64,000 nucleotides of DNA from Micropterus salmoides (lineage: Eukaryota > Chordata > Actinopteri > Centrarchiformes > Centrarchidae), in contig NW_024041373.1 of NCBI RefSeq assembly GCF_014851395.1, positions 22,266,750 through 22,330,749 of the forward strand. Reading direction: 5' to 3'. Both the position numbers and the translations under genes were made by a program. Shown one piece after another: positions 25,621-39,400 of this stretch (the first letter of the stretch is position 1; each line of letters begins with the position of its first letter). The notes below the pieces were generated by a model. The model had not been told where the DNA came from. It made no database searches and saw only the letters and a list, made by a program, of their open reading frames with translations.

Positions 25621-25677
<57 letters not shown>
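25621..25677. repeat. (GT)28 microsatellite
   Basis: Uninterrupted run of about 56 bp, the longest pure TG tract of the window. It is likely polymorphic. Confidence 0.95.
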
Positions 25678-25678
<1 letters not shown>

Positions 25679-26804
25679 TGTGTGAGTAGACTATCTGGAT
25701 ATGACTGATGATTCATAGATGAGTGGTTAAGTGTCTAAGCCTGCATTATACATGGACAATAAACAATAAGCTGATGCAACAATCGAATTGGAGTAAGATT
25801 CAACGATTAATGAAAAACATTAAAAAAAACAGACAGAGAAAATGCACTTTTTCATTATTTGTTTATTATTTTTAACAGTTGCAGGGTGCAATTAGCAGGT
25901 ACCAGTGTACCAGAGAGTGTACAACTCAACAAATCAATGTTGATTTAATTTTCTCACACAAATATTTGTTTCATTATAACTCTGAGCCTTGCATTCCTAA
26001 ATATTGGCTCCCTGCAGTGTTGTTGATCTAAAAAGCCTCTCAGACAGAAGGCAGACAGAGTGATTTAAAGACTTGAGGCCTGGACTTCAAAGAGCTGATT
26101 ACTTTTTGGTCTGAAGCCTTGAATCCAGAACGGTTATTAAGGCCCCTCTCAAGAACCTCAGACTCTGCTGTGGCTCACAATGGGTTAAACAATCTAAGCA
26201 AATTAAATAATAAAAGAGAAATATGATGCACACATTTTTGAAATCCATAATAAACAAATTTATGTTGGCAGTAGTCAAACTTGATGACAGCTTGGTGTTT
26301 GAGATGGGAGAAAAGAGAATAACATATCATGTTTCTGTATGTCTCTGTGAAAGAAATTTCATCATTTTAGGGAATGCATCAGAATTACAGGATGCAAAGG
26401 GACAGGCACACATTTTTACTGCCCTGTAATGTTACGCAATTAGTTTTTGACCGTATGCCACTGGGGTCTCAATAATTTGAACTGGAGATTTGAATGTTGG
26501 GCATTGATTTTCCATAACAGTGCTACAGGATGGAGACAGAGACAAAGTGGATGGTCATGTTGACCTCGACTGCAAGGCTGGAGGTCAGTACTTTAAAATA
26601 TTTTGTTAATCTGGAAAGGCAGGAGTAATGTTTGATGATCTATGTGAAAGTTGTGATATTGTATGCTGATGCTGAAAATATGATATTATTTATGTTATTA
26701 TATACCTTCTGTGCAGAACCCTGGGTCTGGAGAGAAACTAACCACAGGTTAAGCTACATACCTCTCCATATCACCAAAATGTAAATACACTGTCCACCTA
26801 TCTT

Positions 26805-27060
26805 TCAAGTTCCTTATTGTCATATGAATTACAACTTGTTGTTGACAATAAAATTCTTAGTTCTCAGGCTCCCTTAAACAATGCTCATACAAATATGTAT
26901 AAAAAAAGTAAATAATGTAAGTAAAAATAATAAAACTATTTTTTGTCTTTAAGACATAAAGACAAAAAATAGGGCAGCTATTCAGTAGGAACAGAATATA
27001 ATAAAATATATATGTGTGTCTATATGTATATACTGTGATAAATATATATTAGAGAGATGT
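26805..27060. repeat. Old AT-rich dispersed repeat, retrotransposon-like
   Basis: Includes ttattgtcatatgaattaca and gacaataaaattcttagttc, which resemble 3' segments of fish retroelement repeats as I remember them. A perfect hairpin (26936-26972) and a TA-rich stretch (27000-27050) lie inside. No terminal structure could be defined, so class is unassigned. Confidence 0.35.
26936..26972. repeat. Perfect 16 bp hairpin with 5-base loop
   Basis: The arm CTATTTTTTGTCTTTA (26936-26951) is followed by agaca (26952-26956) and by the exact reverse complement (26957-26972). On the plus strand the 3' arm is A-rich rather than T-rich, so it is not a pol III terminator form. Function unknown. Confidence 0.85.
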
Positions 27061-27560
27061 AAACAGGTTTAACCAGCACAGAGTGTAAAGGGACATCCAT
27101 TATTAATACCTGTAGTATTAGTCATTAGTACCAGTAGTATTAGTCATATTACCTTATATGGGGAAGTCAATGCAGGATATGTGTTACATGAAAAAATTGG
27201 AAAGGGTAGCTACTAAACAATTCTGTCCAGCATTAGTCAGTCCTCCATTCATGGCCACATGAGATCAGCACCGCTCCAAATAAACATATTTGTGGTGACT
27301 TGTTAAATTCCAGTGAAATAACTAACAGGAAACTGCAGTAATCTTAAGACAGAAGAAATGTATATGAAAAAGCATTGCAAGGTCATGCGGTTGTTGGGAG
27401 AAAGAATTTATTTTTGAATGTTTTTTTTTTACCCTTGGGCTAGATTAATATAAACTAGAGGAAGACTTTCCATGTGTTTCCGTGTGTACACTGGTTCTGT
27501 AGAGTTTGAGCCAAAAGAGAGTGGGTTTCCTCTGGGTAATTTTTCCAGCTTTCATTGCTG

Positions 27561-27584
27561 AGTGTGTGTGTGTGTGTGTGTGTG
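27561..27584. repeat. (GT)12 microsatellite
   Basis: Pure dinucleotide run in the spacer. Confidence 0.9.
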
Positions 27585-29867
27585 ACAAAACTTCTTAAAA
27601 GGATCATAAATAATAGATTTTGATGGAACAGGCAGGAGCACCCTATTCAATCCAAGGTTAATAGATCCCACACCAACGTAAACAAACACTACGTACACAC
27701 ACAATCGCAAACACACTGAGCTATACAAAATATCCACCTAATCCTCCACAGTAATTGAGCAGAAGATAATTGTATGCAGGCTGCTGTGTGGGTAACATGC
27801 ACTGTATGAGGCATGGAAGGTTTTCATTATCTGCGTCAGTGTTTAATCAACCAGCGGTCATAGGATTATTAGAGATGTGTGTGGGCTGCTTCAGTAAAGG
27901 GCTATATTTGATTTGAAAAGATTTGATTTGAGTAGATTCTGAAGCAAATTACCCCTTTTATTGTACATTAAGATTAGCTTCATTGATTTCCGAGGAGAAC
28001 ACTGAGTCGTTGTGGGAACAATGGACAGAGGTATGATTGAAGAACAAAGTGTAAAAGGTACTAAACGCCCTGAAAACCTATTTTCTCAATCAGCGTCTTA
28101 ATCTGACAGCGGGCTCCTACCTGAGCATAACATTTTCAGTCAGTTTTGGTCATTTTGCATTAGATTTTCTGTATTTTGAGAGTTTTTATCAAAGCTCTTC
28201 TCACTGGTTTTAACAGATTTAGCCACATGTGAATCATCAAAATGTGATGACAGATATGCGGCTGTTTGTTTATGTTGCCAAATTACTAGCTGGCAAATCT
28301 GAGAAAACCACAACCCAACAGTCTAATGCAGCCGATAAACTGAGTTTTTAAAGGCTAAACCATTATTGAATATAACTAAGGTTGTGGTATGTTGTTTTCA
28401 TTTACTTTTATTATTCTGTGTTCTATGTGCGCTGATATAAAATCCGCTGTTTATACTCAGTGCTGGCTCTGAAATGGGAAACAAACAAAGTGGATCGGAC
28501 CGAGCCACACAACACTATTCCAGCCATGATTTGTGTGTCAGGTAACTTTATTGTCTTGCCCATGGACATTCTAGTTAATTTCTAGTTTGCCCAGATATGC
28601 TGTTGTTGTGATGTTAGTAGCAGGAGAGTTGTGATAAAGGATGTTACTGATTCATTTTGCTGAATTATGAGACTTCTCTGCTTGGGCTTCTGTTACACTT
28701 TGGCACCATTATCCTGTAATTGTCATGTGTGGCCACAATGGCTGCTGTTCAGCAAAAGTTATGTAGGCTCACTTTAAGATTTGAAAGTACATATCAAAAT
28801 ATAAAACAGATAAATTAATGAATTAGCACCATAGACTGTATATAAAAAGATTAGCACTGGTATTCTGTACACAATTTCTACAAAAAAACTTATTGCACAT
28901 TTGGTTTTAAAGAAAGAGTCTCCAAATGGCACTTTCACAGTACAAACATGCCAGATCTTACCGTCAGACATACAGACATAATATTTTTAAACATATGTGG
29001 CTTTGACCAAGCTTCTCCTTGTCCTAATGAACATTTTAGCTGTCAATGTCCAGATTAATATGTAGACTAATGTGTAAATGACAGATAAAAGGAAAAACTA
29101 AAATCCCTGTTTTGATAGTTTGGTTTTGGGTTTGCCGTTGTGGCAAAGAAGAAGCTGCACTTTATGCTGTAACCTCCTGATGTGCTTTCACTGAGCTTAC
29201 ATCCTTCCAGTCAAACACGTTTTGCAGCAAACAAGGCACAACAGGTCTAGTCAGGATCTCATATAGCCTCAAGCTGAAGCACCAACCAGAGTGACCGTTA
29301 GTCTAAATGCAAATGCGAACCTCTGTTTATCCAAGAGAGCTGCTGCTGCTTATTAAAAGTTATAGGTGAACATACAATAATCCATTCATTCTAACTGGGT
29401 TCCTGAGAGATGACCTAGGTCCCCAGTTCCCAAATCAGTGATTGTGTTTTAATTGGTTATTGGGCAACACTGCCTCTGATCCCTTTTCACACAGACAGAG
29501 CCATTCATCATTTGTTGATTAGGTGTCTCCTACCTCTACAGTGAATTACTGTGGGTCTTACCATTCAGTACCTTGCTGCTGATACAGCCAAAAGAAATAC
29601 TGTGCATTTAAAATAACTGGTTGCTGGTATAAATTGGAGTTCAGCATACATTTCTTCAGTGGCTATAACACAGTATGTCCTCTCTACAGAACTTCATTCA
29701 ACAACATGTTATTATAATTGAAGTTTGAGTCAACATATTTATTTGAGTCAATGCAAATTTTTTTACTTGGTGTTCATATCATTGGTATCTTTGCACAGAT
29801 AGAATCAGTCACTATGATTTGACTGTATAGACTGTATAAAAATATTATTTTGATCAACTGTTTGGGT

Positions 29868-29985
29868 CATAAAATGTCAGAAAATAGTGAAAAATGAAAA
29901 TCACAGTTTCCTTAAGGTTGAGGTAATGTCTTGAAATGTCTTGTTTTGTCCAAAATAAAAGACTAAATTAATTCAGTATTTCCTT
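29868..29985. repeat. Dispersed repeat copy related to 48380-48490
   Basis: Contains tcttgttttgtccaaaataa. The same block with small changes (tcttgttttgtccacaaccc) recurs near 48413 in CCDC88A intron 3, followed in both cases by a similar aaaga...attcaatt pattern. This phrase is common in teleost genomes in my experience. Class not assigned. Confidence 0.45.
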
Positions 29986-30539
29986 TAGATCCTGCATGAT
30001 GCGCCATTGAGACAGTCTGTTCTGTTTTGTCAAACAGGATGTGATACAATCCATTTCCATTTGTCATGTCAGTTTGATGAGAGTAATTTCTATGATTGGA
30101 CAATGACTTTTCAACCTCCTACATATATTTGGATAAAACTCACAGAATTATCATTTACTGTACATTTACTGTAGTCTCTTTGTACATTACCCACCAGGTG
30201 TCAGTAGCCTACTTCCCTTGCTGCTCTAACGCACTGTATGCTGTAAAACAAAACGCAAAAGGCAGCATATGCATGGATCCTCATTATTTCTACTTGCCAA
30301 GGAATAAAATAAGCAAACAATGTTGTCATAGCGTACTGTAAATTACAGCAGTAGCACCGCAACCAAACTTTTTCCTATCCAATTATGTCTGCATCACTCC
30401 TTAAAAACCTTCTTTCCGACACAGCTCTTCAAATAATTGAATTCAAATGTGTTTCAAGACCTATCATTGACACTAAGACCTTAGAAAGAAATGTTAATAG
30501 AAAGGGATGCTCTCATCAATGCCCTATTTTTCTTTTAGA

Positions 30540-31261
30540 GCAAAAAGAGGCGGAGGGAGATGCGCAGGAGAGACAGAGAGGGAGGCGGTACTAAGTGTGC
30601 TCCAGCCATCCTTCAGCTCACCCTGTTCATTAGGATGCAGCATTTGACCGGAGGCAGACGGGAGGATAAGAAATGACTTCACATTTAAAATGAGGAGTAA
30701 ACCGTCGATTTAAAAACAAGGACCTTGAGCCTCTGAATTCCCCCCGCACTGGATGTTTTCTTTTCTTTTGTCGTGCCGGAGGAATATTTCCCCTCAACGT
30801 TAAATCTTTTGCATTAATAGTGGGTTTTTTTCCAGAGTAGCTAGCGTAAAACCATACCTGGCACAGGTCATATGTAGGCTGTCTTTACCATAGACTGTAT
30901 ACTCGCTTTATTACGTTAACTGAGACACCGGACGCTAAAACAGAGAATACGTTCAGCTGAGGGGTTTTTCCTTCAACAAAAATGTGAGTCCTTGTTCTCC
31001 TTTCAGTGAGGTAGCCAAGCCCAGTCGTTGGCATCTGAAACAGCTGGGTCGTGTCGAGAAAGACTGGATTAACGTTGTTTTTTCCCTGAACACCTCCAAG
31101 AAGAAACCGCGGACGTCTTTTACAGTGACCGTCAATCAAAATGAGCGTCGATTTAACTGAATCAACTACGTGAGTGGAGTCTAGACAAACACGTTTCTCC
31201 CAGGGAGCGTACATTTTTCTACCCACATCTGAAATAAACGGCTCCAGTTACCCTGGAAAAT
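30540..31261 (+). promoter_or_regulatory. CCDC88A promoter and 5' UTR region
   Basis: GC content rises from about 30540 (gaggcggagggagatgcgca contains GC-box and NRF1-like TGCGCA elements) and the region leads to the CCDC88A start at 31262. An in-frame TAA at 31235-31237 closes the upstream frame. No TATA box was recognised. The transcription start is inferred to lie around 30600-30900. Part of the 5' UTR (30887-30901) carries the repeat-associated motif accatagactgtata. Confidence 0.4.
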
Positions 31262-33375
31262 ATGGAAAGCGAGGTTTTCACCCCTTTGCTGGAGCAGTTC
31301 ATGCTCACGCCTCTGGTCTGCTGGGTAAGCTCCCTAATTAGCTATTCAAATGTGTCTTAAGCTCGCTAATTAAACACCTCTGCCCTCTGAAAGCATTTCT
31401 TTGAAGTGCTTATTGATTACTTTAACAACAATTTTGCATTGTCCCGTTTGTTTTTTAGGTGAAGACAGTCGGGCAACCGACAGTGACCGATGGCAACAAA
31501 TTATCGGAATATATTGAATTAGTGGATGGGATTTACCTGAACGAGATAATGCTTGAGATGTAAGTAATTTCACACAGTCAGAAATGTTATCTGTCCCCTG
31601 CACCACCTGAGTGTAACAAGATTGGCCAAATAAAGGCGTACAGACCTTTGCTTTGGGAGCTTAAACGCACTGTGGTAATAGATCTAGGCCTATGTATGCC
31701 TCAATAAATTGCTTAAATATAGTAGACACTTTCAATAAGTAGATATAGATGCAGTTTGTTTTCCTGCCTCTGTCTAGCACTTCAAATTGTCTGCTGAAGT
31801 GAATGTAGGCTAAGCACAAAGGGACCTTGTATTGGGGGCAATGATGGGTCACACTGTCAGAGACCTTGGCAGACAGTTATTGTTAGGATCCCTTGGAGCT
31901 GTGTGGGTTCCTTCCATTTGCTCTGTTTTTTCAGTCACCCTAGACTGACACCAGGCCCCTGGAAGCCCCTGAGCTCACGTTTCCTGCTGTGCTGCAGATT
32001 AAACTGGAAATAGTAGCCTTAAGCAGAGACACACTTGTCTGGTAGCTGTGCAGAATCTGGATGCAGATTGCACATCAGTGCAGAACCTTCTTTAATGTAG
32101 CAGGCCGGCACAGATGCACTTTTGTTGGTTTTTATTCAGTTAAAAGGGAAGTAGGTGCTTTTGGCAGATCAGGGGCAGGTAAGAGATTAGATGTCAAATC
32201 TGTCTGTCTTTCCAGTCCCCTCCTAACATATAGCATGACCGGCGACAGCTTTCCATTCCTTTGTCTGGCTTAAGGCTGCTACTTTTCGCTAGCAGGGCAG
32301 TTTTTCATATTTTCCGCTAATGCCACACTCTACTCTGTCAGCATTTACTCCTCCTGTTCGTCTGTCAAGGGAGCGTTAAACCAAGGCTGCTCCCAATGGA
32401 ACTGATTTTCACATCACAGGAGATTATGGAGATTGCAGTTTTGTAGGGCAACTTCTTGTCACCTCACTTCAGTATCGGTCATATTCCTAGGTTATAATTG
32501 TCTAGCTAAGGGAACCTTGTCTTGTGTACAAATCTCTCTGTTTTTCCAAATGTGTAGATTATACCTCAGTACTCTGTGTGAATAGACTTCAGAGGGGTTA
32601 AGCTGTAGCTGTGTTGCATGAGGAGCTGATTAACTCTGAATGGCCGTTTCCTGTCTCTGGTCGTTGTCCTCTTGCTCTGCCCTGTTCCACTGTCCTCGAC
32701 CTCCTGCTGCTCGTCCGCATCACTCTACTAAGCCGCCTACCTTCAGGTTTCATTTACCTCTTCCACCTCTCTTCCCCATGCTTGTTTATCCCCCTCCTAC
32801 TCCTCCAGGCTGCATCTACGCTCTCATAGAAATCCTTCAAAACAGAAAGGTGTTTAGGGAGGCCATTGCAGGTTCAGTTGGACAAGGGCATCTTTCCTCT
32901 TCCACACACAGACTATTCAAAACCGTGAACAAGTCAACAGTATTTTTAGAGCATTTTCCCTTATGGGACTTTTTATAGTGGAAGGATATGGGGGGGGGGG
33001 GGGTTGGAAGAGTTGGAAGAGTGAGCGAGATGGAAAATGATTTGCCAAAATGGTTAAAAACCTTACACATTGACAGGGAGGACATGCAAAGAAAAGAGCA
33101 AGAGGGTGACACGCAAAAGACAAATTCAAGCCTTGGTACGCCGAGCCACATGGCAACTCCACAGCTCTACATATCAAGACTGAATTTTTGATGAAATACT
33201 CGGTAGGATTTCTGTCTGCAAATAAATGGAATGAGCTGCAAGGGAATTTTCTGTGGTTAGTTGAGTACTCCTGTAGAGAACAGCCAGCACAGAGCTGAAA
33301 TGAACTGTGACTGGCTTAGTGATCGCCTGACAGGATGTTGGGGATTGCCAATCACAGCCAGCTCTTGTGTATTTA

Positions 33376-33413
<38 letters not shown>

Positions 33414-36400
33414 TGCGGGAGTATGTGTATCTGTGGGTTTTTTTCCCTGTGCATTTGGTTTTGGACAGAGGCAGCTGTTGGTAGTCGTCTTGCACAGCCA
33501 CCCTCCCACACAGAAGGCCTACAGTGTTGGTCAGATGTTATGTTGGTGAGGCTGCTCTTTGTTTGCCTCTCCAACTTTACCAGCACTACGTGGTCACCTC
33601 CAGTAGGCTCCGACAACTAAAATAGACTTTATTATAAGCTACAATGTATGTCACAGATTGTGCATCATATATTTTGCAGCTAGTACCCATCAAAGATTTA
33701 AAATGAGTTAATTCAATATTAAAAGACAGAAATGCAGTTGAAATATGCCACATGACCCAATGTTTGTTCACATTTGAAGCTGCATTTTGAGTGGAAGAAT
33801 TATTTGGGTGTTTAGTAATGCCTCCTTCCCTCTTTTCATCTCTCTCATATTGCTATATTCATTAAAAGTAGCTTAGAAACCGCAGGTGATTTTTCCAGCT
33901 TCTTTTGAAGAACTGTAGGCAATAATTAACAGGGATTGTATTTGTTCCAATTCTTGGACTTCCACAAACACACACTTATGTACGCATTTTGTTTTCTCCT
34001 CACCCCCTCTGTTCTGACAGCTTGAAATATATAGTGAATGGCATTGCGCTGCTTGTGATTGATCCATTTGTGCTCTGCTTGCGTTAGCCTCAATGCCAGT
34101 AGCTGCTGTTCACACTGAAAAAACACCATCCAATTCCCACCAAAACTCAGATTTTCAATGGAAAAAAAATCAGAAAATAGCATTTATATTTACATTTGTA
34201 CTACATATTTACATAAAAAACTGATTTATGATTCCCGTCCTGTCCCAGTCCTGTGATGAATAGTGACAGTGACTCACAGGAATCCCGGTGACCTACAGGA
34301 TTTCCCCCCCCCAAAAAAATATATTCAGCCTCTACTCCGCAGCTAAGAAACACACCTGTCTTTCAGAGTGAATGCTAAAACTACAACGATACACGCACTA
34401 GTGTGTGGTTTAGAAAAGTGGCTGAAAAATATTTTTATCTCTCTCTCAAACTCACACTTGCAGTACGCTGGCTGAAGAGCTTTTAACTTTTCTGCTGGTG
34501 ATGTCAGCTGTTGTAGTATGGCTGTGTGAATGTCTATGGCCTTTAGTGCAGACTGGTTGGCAGCCGGTCATCGGGACAGCATGGGATAGCGAGAAGAAGA
34601 AAGACCTTGGGATTATCTAACGGTTTGCTGACACCCAGATGGCACCACGTCCCCTCCCCCTGCCCTCTTGTGACTGACATTACCTAGCCAATTAGATTGC
34701 CTTCTCGGTGCTGTCAAACCAATTAGTTTTCCCGCTCAGCAAGAGGGAGCCTATTATATTTTTGTTTGAGTAACAACTGTCCAGTTGAATTCTGTGGGTT
34801 TTTTCCTGCCAATCCTGTAGACACGTGCTGGCTCATTGCCATCTTCAGTGAACCAGTTAGTCTGCCCTCTACGGGTTCTTGGGACAGAGTTATGTGATTG
34901 AGATAGAAACTTTAAGGAATAAAAGGAGATTTGATTAACTTTGAACTTTCTTGCACTACATACCAGTGTAACCCGGCTTTAACCCTGAAAATTTTAAAAA
35001 CTGGTTGTGTGCTAGTTTGGGTGAAAGTGCAAGTATAAAGATGTAAAACATATGGGGATTATAAAAAGAATGCTGTTGTGCAGGTCAATGTTTCTGTAGG
35101 CTTCAGTATTCAGACAGATCTGAGCATGTCTGTAAATCTCTCTGAATGGCTGCACTCATGGGGATGAGAATGTAAATAACGAGGCAATGTGTCCACCCTC
35201 CAGCATTTTCCTCTGCAAATTTCTTTCTGCAGATACCATGAGTGTGCTTGGAGGTGGTTGTCTATCATAAGGCTGTAAACCCATGAGTCAGTAAATATGG
35301 ATCTGTTAATACTGAATGCAGATTGTATTTTTTTTTTTTTCTCGCTCAAGGCCACTTTACAGTAAATTCACTGTGTGGGCTCATATACACAGGATGCAGT
35401 CCTCATGCGCTTGTCATCATTTCCTTTCATGACAGAATTAGCTTTTCAACACAACATGCATACACACACACACACTCAGAACTTGACCAATGAGCTTTGG
35501 AGAGGAGTATTATATACTGGCACAATACTGAATGACATGTGTTGGTTTAAGCCCTGGACGCAGTTGGTCTTTTGTTCAAAGTTACTTTACTTTGTTGTAG
35601 ACTATCGGACGCATCATTTGATTCTCTGTTAATTGTTATACTGACATATTGAGGCTACATTATGCTCATGCTATGCAATTTATGACTTTGATTCTCTTGT
35701 AGAATATTCTGAGGTTAGACGACCATCTTGCAATGTTTTATTATTACAAGCTGCATCTAGAAAAGGCCACATACAAAGAAACACACGAGTCGGCTCTTCT
35801 CCAGTTATTTATTTCAATCTTACATTCGTCTTTTTCTTCTGTTTACAATCCTGGGTGTTTGGGAGACTTGGGTGATAACAGAGGGGGAAGCTGTTTAATG
35901 TAGAAATAAAATATTTAAGACCTTAAAGATTTAACAGTTTTGCTACCCCTTTAGACCTAATCAAGCATAAGATGTGATTGATTATAAATGAAATATTTTT
36001 AATATGCCCTTTTGAATAAAATGTGTAGAAAAAGTTCCCCGCATTTCAATGATCACTGGTCTTAGAGTTTAATGGGCATTGAACATCTTTGACATTATAA
36101 TGCACAAGTAGTATTTTTATTTTTTTTACAGTATTTCTACCTGTGCTGGCTTCCAGCCTTGTTGTGGTCATCAGATTTCAGTGTTCCCCACCGAATGACA
36201 GTGTAAATGTGGCGGGGGGGGCGTCGACATTGACTAGCCGCTCTGTACAGTGTGCTAACCTCGACCACCCCAGCTGTATTTTAACGTTAACATAGCCATC
36301 CTTATTATTTAGGCTCCTCTTGCTAATAATTTATTTGAAGGTGGGTCTTCGAGATTGACAGCGTTGTGTTAAGTACATAAATTGACTAACTTATCAAAGT

Positions 36401-39400
36401 TAACTTAAATGTATTAGTTTTGGAAGCGTTTGTGTGGTGGTGTTCATGATACTAACCTTTCAACTTCGTATTGATTTAGGAAAAGAAAGAGGCTAAGTAT
36501 GGAACGCCAGCTAGGTCACAAACACGCTGAGCGAATCTATGAGCTGCGCACACAGCTCTTCAGTGAAATACGATTTTACCCATTTTAAATAGAATAATAA
36601 GGAAAAATTAAAATTTATGGTGGTCAGAGTTGATATTGTGGTGGGCTGCCACAAATAAATCAATGTATGGAAAACACTGGATTGGACTTGAGCTCAAATG
36701 TAAGAATTTGAACATTTCCTTTGTCATGTAAATAAAATATTTGCGTTTTGGACTGTCATTCAGTGACATCATATTGCATTCTAGGAAACTAGAATGGGTG
36801 TTTTTTTTGACATTTCAAAGACTATGAAAAGATTGGCAGACTCATCGATAATGAAAACAGTTGTTAGTTGCAGCCCCAGATTGGACTACTTCATGTCCTC
36901 TCCCTTATATTGTTTTTCTCTCACCCGTCTCCCCTTTCTGTCATCCCTCTTTTTCATCATGTCTCAACATCTACTGCTGCTGTACCTCTTGCTGTTTCCC
37001 TCTTTCTCCCATCCCTCCTCCTGCTGAAGTCTTTTTTTTCTTTTTCATCTCTGTCTCCTTTTCTGTTCATGCCACACCTCTCCCACTCTCTCCACGTTAC
37101 CTCCTCTGTTTTCTTTGAGCACCCTGTTGAAGCCTTTTGTTGGCTTTCTCCAGGGCTAATTAGAGCAGACATGGTTGGGATTCCAGCTAACTAGAGAAAG
37201 GCAGAGCTGCCTACTCGGGTGCCAGTTGGTTCGGCTCTCCCACTGCTGCTGCCTGTACTGAGGTGTCTACCCGTCCATATCAAAGTGTAGAATCGAACAT
37301 TAATCTGGCATAATGATCTATGTGTCATTCTGTGTATCTGTCTAGCAGGAGGATGTGTATAAAGTCAGACAGGAAACAGCAGCTGTGACCTTGAGAGGAC
37401 AAAACTTTAACAAGGCTGTGAGGCACTCAAAATCCCACAACCAAGGACATGTTAAACCCTACAGGGACCATCTTACGATTTTAGACAAAGGTTTGCTCTT
37501 AGTCAGTCGTACTCGACATTTAAAGCAAGGTATTCTTCGGATTAGTAGTTGGAATTTGTCATGAAATGGCCAAGATATTACTATGTAATGTCTCAATTGT
37601 GCAGCATTTCATTTAAGTACTAATGGAAAAAAGCCCACAAAAAATTAAATTCTACACACATTTTTTAATGTGCCGATGCTCGTCTTGTTAATTATTTATT
37701 TATTTAGAGAAACCTGCCTTTAGTTGAGACGTTTGTGAAGGTTCTCAGTCATCCAGGTCATAGTTATCAAAGGAACGTTAAAGTCAGTAGCAACTGGACT
37801 TGGTTGAAGATACACGAAGACGTCTCGTTCCGTTATCCGACAGACTTCTTCAGTACTGAAGGTGTGGCATGAACAGTTTCAGAACAAAAGAAGTCTCTTG
37901 GATGATGAAACATCTTCATGTATTTTCAACCAAGCCCAATTGTTGCTGAGTTTTACCTTCCTTGGATGACTTTATTTGAGACTGAGATTTTGTTAGACGG
38001 GTGTTTATTTTGAATTTTCCCTGCTTAATATTTGATTAGACTTGATCGAAATTTGTCTCCTTTTTGTCAGTTTGCTGTTGCTGCTGTTTACTGTTAATGC
38101 AAACTCAACACTTCATCCATCTGTTTCATGTTACATGCCCTTCAGGGCACCTAATCCCTTCTGTTCCCCCAGAAGACTTTTGCTGTGAAACATCTGCAGG
38201 TAGTGTTGAGTTTCATTAACAGCAGCTTCACAGTGTGAATTAACAGCGCCGTAGAATTAATCAGTGACAAAGCACAACATTTCTGGTTAAAAAAAAAAAA
38301 AAAAAACCCAGTGGCATAGTAATGAGTATGGTATGACTATGTTGTGTTCAGGAAGTGTACACAATACTGGAGCCATTGAGCAGTCACTGAATTGTGTTTC
38401 AATGTTTGATGGAATAAGTGCTTTTAGTCCAGTACAAGGCAATGCATCAGATCACATCCAGCTTAGCAGAAATTATTTTAGCTGCAGTCCCTATGGATAC
38501 AGTGACAGAGGAGAGACATTGGGAAGGCACCCCGTGGAAACAGAAAGACAAAAACAGGAGAGAAACAAGTCCATAAAAAGCCAAGACAGGGAAATAGGGT
38601 GACGAGAACCACATACCAATGGTCAGCTTCTCAATGGCCTGTTTATATACTACAGTTCCTGTTGTGGGAAAAGGGCAGGGGATGAGAAAATAGGATGCAG
38701 TCGTCCTGAGTATTAGGCTTGCATGACAAATATAATATATTGACATACCTGCAATACTAACAATAACGTTATGTTTTCTAATATCGTGGAATGCAAATGT
38801 AATTTGCATTTACAGCCCTAATTCAAAAGTAGATGCATGGTGCTGAAGGTATCGTGTCCTTCTTCACAAGTTTGAGATTAATTAAATTTTTACAAGTACT
38901 CGAAAGCTTTCAGCTCTTTCAAGCTTCCATTTGTAAAGGCAGTCAGTGTGTTGACTTTCACTCCAGCCTAACAAGATTTGATTCTAACAAGATTGAGGCA
39001 GAATTCCAACCATTGCAACTGTCGTTTAAACAAAGTTGACTCTTAATTTGATTTACATAGCTATATTACTCATTACTGTCTTGAATTACTCTTGCCATAT
39101 ATGCACCATTGCACTGGTTCTTGATTCTGTGCATGCAGCATTGAGGGCACAGTGTGATCTGTTTGGGGAAGGGCATGGCAATATTTAAGGTAACGCAAAA
39201 TCCTATAACTTCATTCAAAATGATGATTGATGTTTGTCTTAGTTCCTATTGGCCTATCGGCTAAAAGAAACCTTTACAAACAAATGTTTGTTTTTTAACA
39301 AGTTGCAGGTTCCCGTTTGTTTGTGGCTGACTACTCATGTTGGTGTCAGTCTGTTTCTATTTGTAATGTTACACAAACAGACCCACAAAATGATCCTGAA

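Larger units (their letters stand above)
22331..30539. other. Intergenic spacer between divergent PNPT1 and CCDC88A
   Basis: No coding exon was recognised. It holds the mariner-like element at 22985-23795, several (TG)n tracts, an old repeat around 26805-27060 and another at 29868-29985. Copies of the short motif accatagactgtata occur near 28828 and 30887, with a partial one near 29825; this motif is often seen at the end of fish repeats. Open frames of 60-80 codons are at chance level for AT-rich DNA. Confidence 0.6.

Noticed and set aside
26500..26590. Exon-like stretch with acceptor- and donor-like ends in the spacer
   Set aside because: No similarity to any recognised protein and no partner exons; signals of this strength are expected by chance.
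33257..33620. Overlapping 119-codon open frames on both strands
   Set aside because: Generated by the (GT)n tract at 33380; no protein features.
36861..37194. Several overlapping open frames with hydrophobic Ser/Pro-rich translation
   Set aside because: The DNA is a CT-rich low-complexity stretch that reads open in several frames at once.
38709..38822. Possible very small hAT element (ttaggcttgc ... acagccctaa)
   Set aside because: The ends match poorly and no target duplication was found.
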